Shown here in pieces: positions 61,911 to 64,000 of a stretch of 64,000 nucleotides of DNA. The stretch lies in contig NZ_CM009578.1 of assembly GCF_002993885.1 (NCBI RefSeq), forward strand, positions 3,677,569-3,741,568, in the 5' to 3' direction. Origin of the DNA: Sphingopyxis lindanitolerans (lineage in GTDB: Bacteria > Pseudomonadota > Alphaproteobacteria > Sphingomonadales > Sphingomonadaceae). The stretch's first letter is position 1. Each line of letters opens with the position of its first letter. The notes beneath the pieces were generated by a model. The model did not search any database, was not told the origin of the DNA, and saw nothing but the letters and a program-made list of their open reading frames with translations. The translations under genes and the position numbers were made by a program.

Positions 61911-61970
61911 CGGGAGTTAAGCGCACTGTCACCATAATCCGTAATCCTGTCACCGTAATCCGTAATTCCA
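61911..61970 (+). repeat. GTGCACTGTCACC repeat, copy 3
   Basis: GGGAGTTAAGCGCACTGTCACC followed by three CCGTAATCC-type units (ATAATCCGTAATCCTGTCACCGTAATCCGTAATTCC). It is direct to copy 1. Confidence 0.8.
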
Positions 61971-61989
61971 CCGTGATTCATAAAGGCCG

Positions 61990-62277
61990 TCAGCGCAGCA
62001 GTTCGCTCACCAGCGAGGGCTTTTTCGCAATCATGGCGAGCAGCACCTGAGCAGGGCCGCTGGGGTGTCTGCGGCCATGCTCCCAGTTGAGCAGCGTGCC
62101 CTTGGCGACGCCGATGCTGCGCGCGAACGCGCCCTGCGACAGACCCGTGCTGGCCCGGATCGCGGCGACATCGACGCTGGGCACCTCGATCCGGTGAACG
62201 CGCGCGCCGATATCCTTGCCCTGGGCATGGTCCAGCGCCTCGTTCAATCCCTGCATGATGCTTTCATAAGCGCTCAT
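61990..62277 (-). CDS. HTH antitoxin (HigA/NadS-like)
   Basis: 95 residues. An Xre-type helix-turn-helix is visible (IRASTGLSQGAFARSIGVAKGTLLNWEHGRR). It starts 4 bp inside the toxin gene's end. In such toxin-first (HigBA/RelE-NadS) modules the antitoxin binds the toxin and represses the shared promoter; a perfect palindrome upstream of the toxin gene is the expected operator. Confidence 0.85.
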   Translation of the reverse strand: MSAYESIMQGLNEALDHAQGKDIGARVHRIEVPSVDVAAIRASTGLSQGAFARSIGVAKGTLLNWEHGRRHPSGPAQVLLAMIAKKPSLVSELLR

Positions 62278-62615
62278 CTGTGGTCTCCATAGGTTGCGAC
62301 CAGGGCCTTGGCCAAGGCGACGACCGCCGCCTGTTCGGTCCTGGTCAGGTTATCCTTCTCGTTCTTGGCGAACATGGTGACGAGGAAGATCGGCATATGA
62401 GGGCCGCCGAACACATGGATGGTCCGGTAGCCGCCGCTCTTGCCGCCGCCTTCGCGGGGGATGCGGACCTTGCGCAGTCCACCGCCCAGCGAGACGCCCG
62501 CCTCCGGGTTGGCCGCGATATAATCCACCAGCGCCACCCGCTCGTCGTCGGTCATGATCGCCTTGGCGCGTCGCAGAAACTCCGGCAGCTCGACGATGGT
62601 CTGCAAGGTGGTCAT
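62274..62615 (-). CDS. RelE/HigB-type toxin
   Basis: 113 residues. The RelE/HigB-2 (type II toxin-antitoxin) pattern is LGGGLRKVRIPREGGGKSGGYRTIHVF, then MPIFLVTMFAKNEKDNLT. Such toxins are ribosome-dependent or free mRNA interferases. It is the first gene of the pair. The ribosome site is weak, as expected for a tightly controlled toxin. Confidence 0.85.
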   Translation of the reverse strand: MTTLQTIVELPEFLRRAKAIMTDDERVALVDYIAANPEAGVSLGGGLRKVRIPREGGGKSGGYRTIHVFGGPHMPIFLVTMFAKNEKDNLTRTEQAAVVALAKALVATYGDHR

Positions 62616-62624
62616 GCGCTCTAA

Positions 62625-62660
62625 TTATACGCCATTGACGCATACGTCAATGGCGTATAA
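62625..62660. promoter_or_regulatory. Perfect palindromic operator of the toxin-antitoxin pair
   Basis: TTATACGCCATTGACG (62625-62640) and CGTCAATGGCGTATAA (62645-62660) are exact inverse complements across a CATA centre. It lies 10 bp upstream of the toxin start, with TATAC/GTATA able to serve as a -10. The HTH antitoxin is the likely ligand. Confidence 0.8.
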
Positions 62661-62789
62661 CGGTTGTCCTTGAACCGCACCCGCCGATCGGGTCACATCG
62701 CCCCATGATCGCGACGCAATTGCAGTGACGGTTTACTTTGGCGATTATATGGATTGCAGACAGCTTCGCCTCCTGTCTCTCGGCGGCGA

Positions 62790-62888
62790 TGGCCTCGCTG
62801 TTTCAGGGGCCATGGCCTGCCCTCGAAGTAATCGCGGCGATACACGGAAGCTCGGGCCATGGATGCTGAAACGAGTTCGGCATGACGA
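62790..62888. repeat. Dispersed palindromic repeat, family A, copy 3 (partial)
   Basis: The right arm CCATGGATGCTGAAACGAG followed by TTCGGCATGACGA is intact, but the left arm is shortened (TTTCAGGGGCCATGGCCTG). Compare 5683-5787 and 27693-27797. Confidence 0.75.
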
Positions 62889-63070
62889 AGCGGTGGGACG
62901 TCGGCGCGATCTGGAAACCGTCCGTGCGTTTGCGAACGACATGATCGCCGTTGCGTCGCCCCGATCGGCGAGTTGGCCTCAAAACCGCTGTCCTACAAAA
63001 TCGGACTGCGCTAGCCTCCATCTTATGTCGTGGTCCGTGCCCTCCACTTCCGCTTCCGCTTAAAGCCACA

Positions 63071-63114
63071 AAGGACACAGTTTCGATGCGTGCATGCGGG
63101 GCTTTTGTGTCCTT
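63071..63114 (+). promoter_or_regulatory. Inverted repeat upstream of argG
   Basis: AAGGACACA and TGTGTCCTT form a 9-bp stem with a 26-nt loop, about 150 bp before the argG ATG. It may be a regulator-binding site, a terminator of an unseen transcript or a leader hairpin. Confidence 0.3.
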
Positions 63115-63266
63115 AAGCGCCACTGCCGATATGGAACGGGCATCCGAAAATGCGAATCGCGCGTGAAGTTGCGCGCTTTTCCGTCCCTTTTTCCGATCAG
63201 GCCGTTGCGCCGCGCGGGCTGGCCTGCTAGCCGCGCCCGCGTCGTCTCCCGCCAGAAGGTGTCCCC

Positions 63267-64000
63267 ATGTCCGAGTCCATCAAGCGCGTCGTCCTTGCCT
63301 ATTCGGGGGGGCTCGACACCAGCGTCATCCTGAAATGGTTGCAGGTGACCTATGGCTGCGAAGTCGTGACCTTCACCGCCGACCTGGGGCAGGGCGAGGA
63401 ACTGGCGCCGGCGCGCGCCAAGGCCGAGCTGATGGGGATCAAGCCCGAACATATCTATATCGACGATGTCCGCGAGGAATTCGTCCGCGATTTCGTCTTT
63501 CCGATGATGCGCGCCAATGCGCGTTACGAGGGCGATTATCTGCTCGGCACCTCGATCGCGCGGCCGCTGATTTCCAAACGGCTGGTCGAGATTGCGAAGG
63601 AAACCGGCGCCGACGCGGTCGCGCATGGGGCGACGGGCAAGGGCAATGACCAGGTGCGGTTTGAGCTGTCCTGCTATGCGCTGAACCCCGACATCAAGGT
63701 GATCGCGCCGTGGCGCGAATGGGATCTGACCAGCCGCACCGCGCTGATCGATTTCGCCGAGAAGAACCAGATTCCGGTGCCCAAGGACAAACGCGGCGAA
63801 AGCCCGTTCAGCACCGACGCCAACCTCCTCCACACCTCGTCCGAAGGCAAGGTGCTCGAGGATCCCTGGGAAGAGACCCCCGATTATGTCTATTCGCGCA
63901 CGGTGAACCCCGAGGATGCGCCCGACACGCCCGAATATATCACCATCGATTTCGAGCGTGGCGACGGCGTCGCGCTCAACGGGCAAGCGATGTCGCCCGC
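63267..64000 (+). CDS. argG: Argininosuccinate synthase (3' partial)
   Basis: The gene starts at ATG 63267 with AGAAGG upstream and runs off the window after 244 codons. The ATP pyrophosphatase P-loop is [31 protein letters not shown] and the downstream family sequence are intact. It joins citrulline and aspartate in arginine synthesis. Confidence 0.95.
   Translation, partial: MSESIKRVVLAYSGGLDTSVILKWLQVTYGCEVVTFTADLGQGEELAPARAKAELMGIKPEHIYIDDVREEFVRDFVFPMMRANARYEGDYLLGTSIARPLISKRLVEIAKETGADAVAHGATGKGNDQVRFELSCYALNPDIKVIAPWREWDLTSRTALIDFAEKNQIPVPKDKRGESPFSTDANLLHTSSEGKVLEDPWEETPDYVYSRTVNPEDAPDTPEYITIDFERGDGVALNGQAMSP

Larger units (their letters stand above)
62661..63266. other. 606-bp gene-free stretch before argG
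   Basis: No credible gene. It holds a degraded copy of repeat family A and, just before argG, the inverted repeat AAGGACACA (63071-63079) / TGTGTCCTT (63106-63114). The rest shows nothing I recognise. Confidence 0.6.

Overview
GC-rich DNA whose protein families (monothiol glutaredoxin plus BolA, DUF1476/F1-ATPase zeta inhibitor, sphingomonad-type intergenic palindromes, few operon gaps) suggest an alphaproteobacterium of the Sphingomonadaceae, most like Sphingopyxis or Sphingomonas. This is inferred from gene content, since no rRNA is present. I see no tRNA, rRNA, CRISPR array, complete insertion sequence or prophage. The window is mostly ordinary chromosome with some accessory islets.

Region 1 (1-5.6 kb) is a plus-strand redox module. 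It has a flavin/cyclic-nucleotide-binding/4Fe-4S fusion (5' end off the window), a small membrane protein resembling cytochrome b, an FHA-domain decaheme cytochrome c, and a cAMP phosphodiesterase (cpdA). A perfect CRP site and a well-placed -10 lie inside the end of the cytochrome gene, upstream of cpdA.

Region 2 (5.8-8.8 kb, minus) carries a D-2-hydroxyacid dehydrogenase, a frameshifted DUF559 nuclease-like gene enclosed by inverted repeats, and cysS. Region 3 (8.8-26.5 kb, minus) is one long operon: secreted TPR-CHAT protease-like protein, CHASE2-adenylate cyclase, a small secreted protein, a TpsB transporter and a 3.2-thousand-residue TpsA adhesin with internal tandem repeats.

Region 4 (26.6-35.7 kb, plus) has the ATPase zeta inhibitor, BolA, Grx4, a DipZ-like thiol-redox fusion, a metallo-beta-lactamase-fold operon, nadA, and a 1.1-kb gene-free stretch. 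That stretch holds strong hairpins and a second perfect CRP site, and probably encodes small RNAs. Region 5 (35.9-49.3 kb) has an RND efflux pair (the permease has an unusual membrane insertion), a DUF445 protein, an SDR-like protein, pepN and a minus-strand Mla lipid-transport operon.

Region 6 (49.4-61.1 kb) has a HAD phosphatase, a Cys/Met-metabolism PLP enzyme and an MHS transporter between an inverted pair of one repeat, pgeF, a GNAT enzyme, a MidA-like methyltransferase, lgt, an acyl-CoA synthetase, cfa and an aminotransferase. Region 7 (61.05-62.7 kb) is an accessory islet: a lower-GC PD-(D/E)XK-like gene between copies of a short repeat, then a RelE/HigB-HTH toxin-antitoxin pair with a perfect 16-bp-arm operator. 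argG runs off the right edge.

A unifying theme is cAMP. The window holds one enzyme that should make it, one that should degrade it, a redox protein with two cyclic-nucleotide-binding folds, and two perfect CRP sites.
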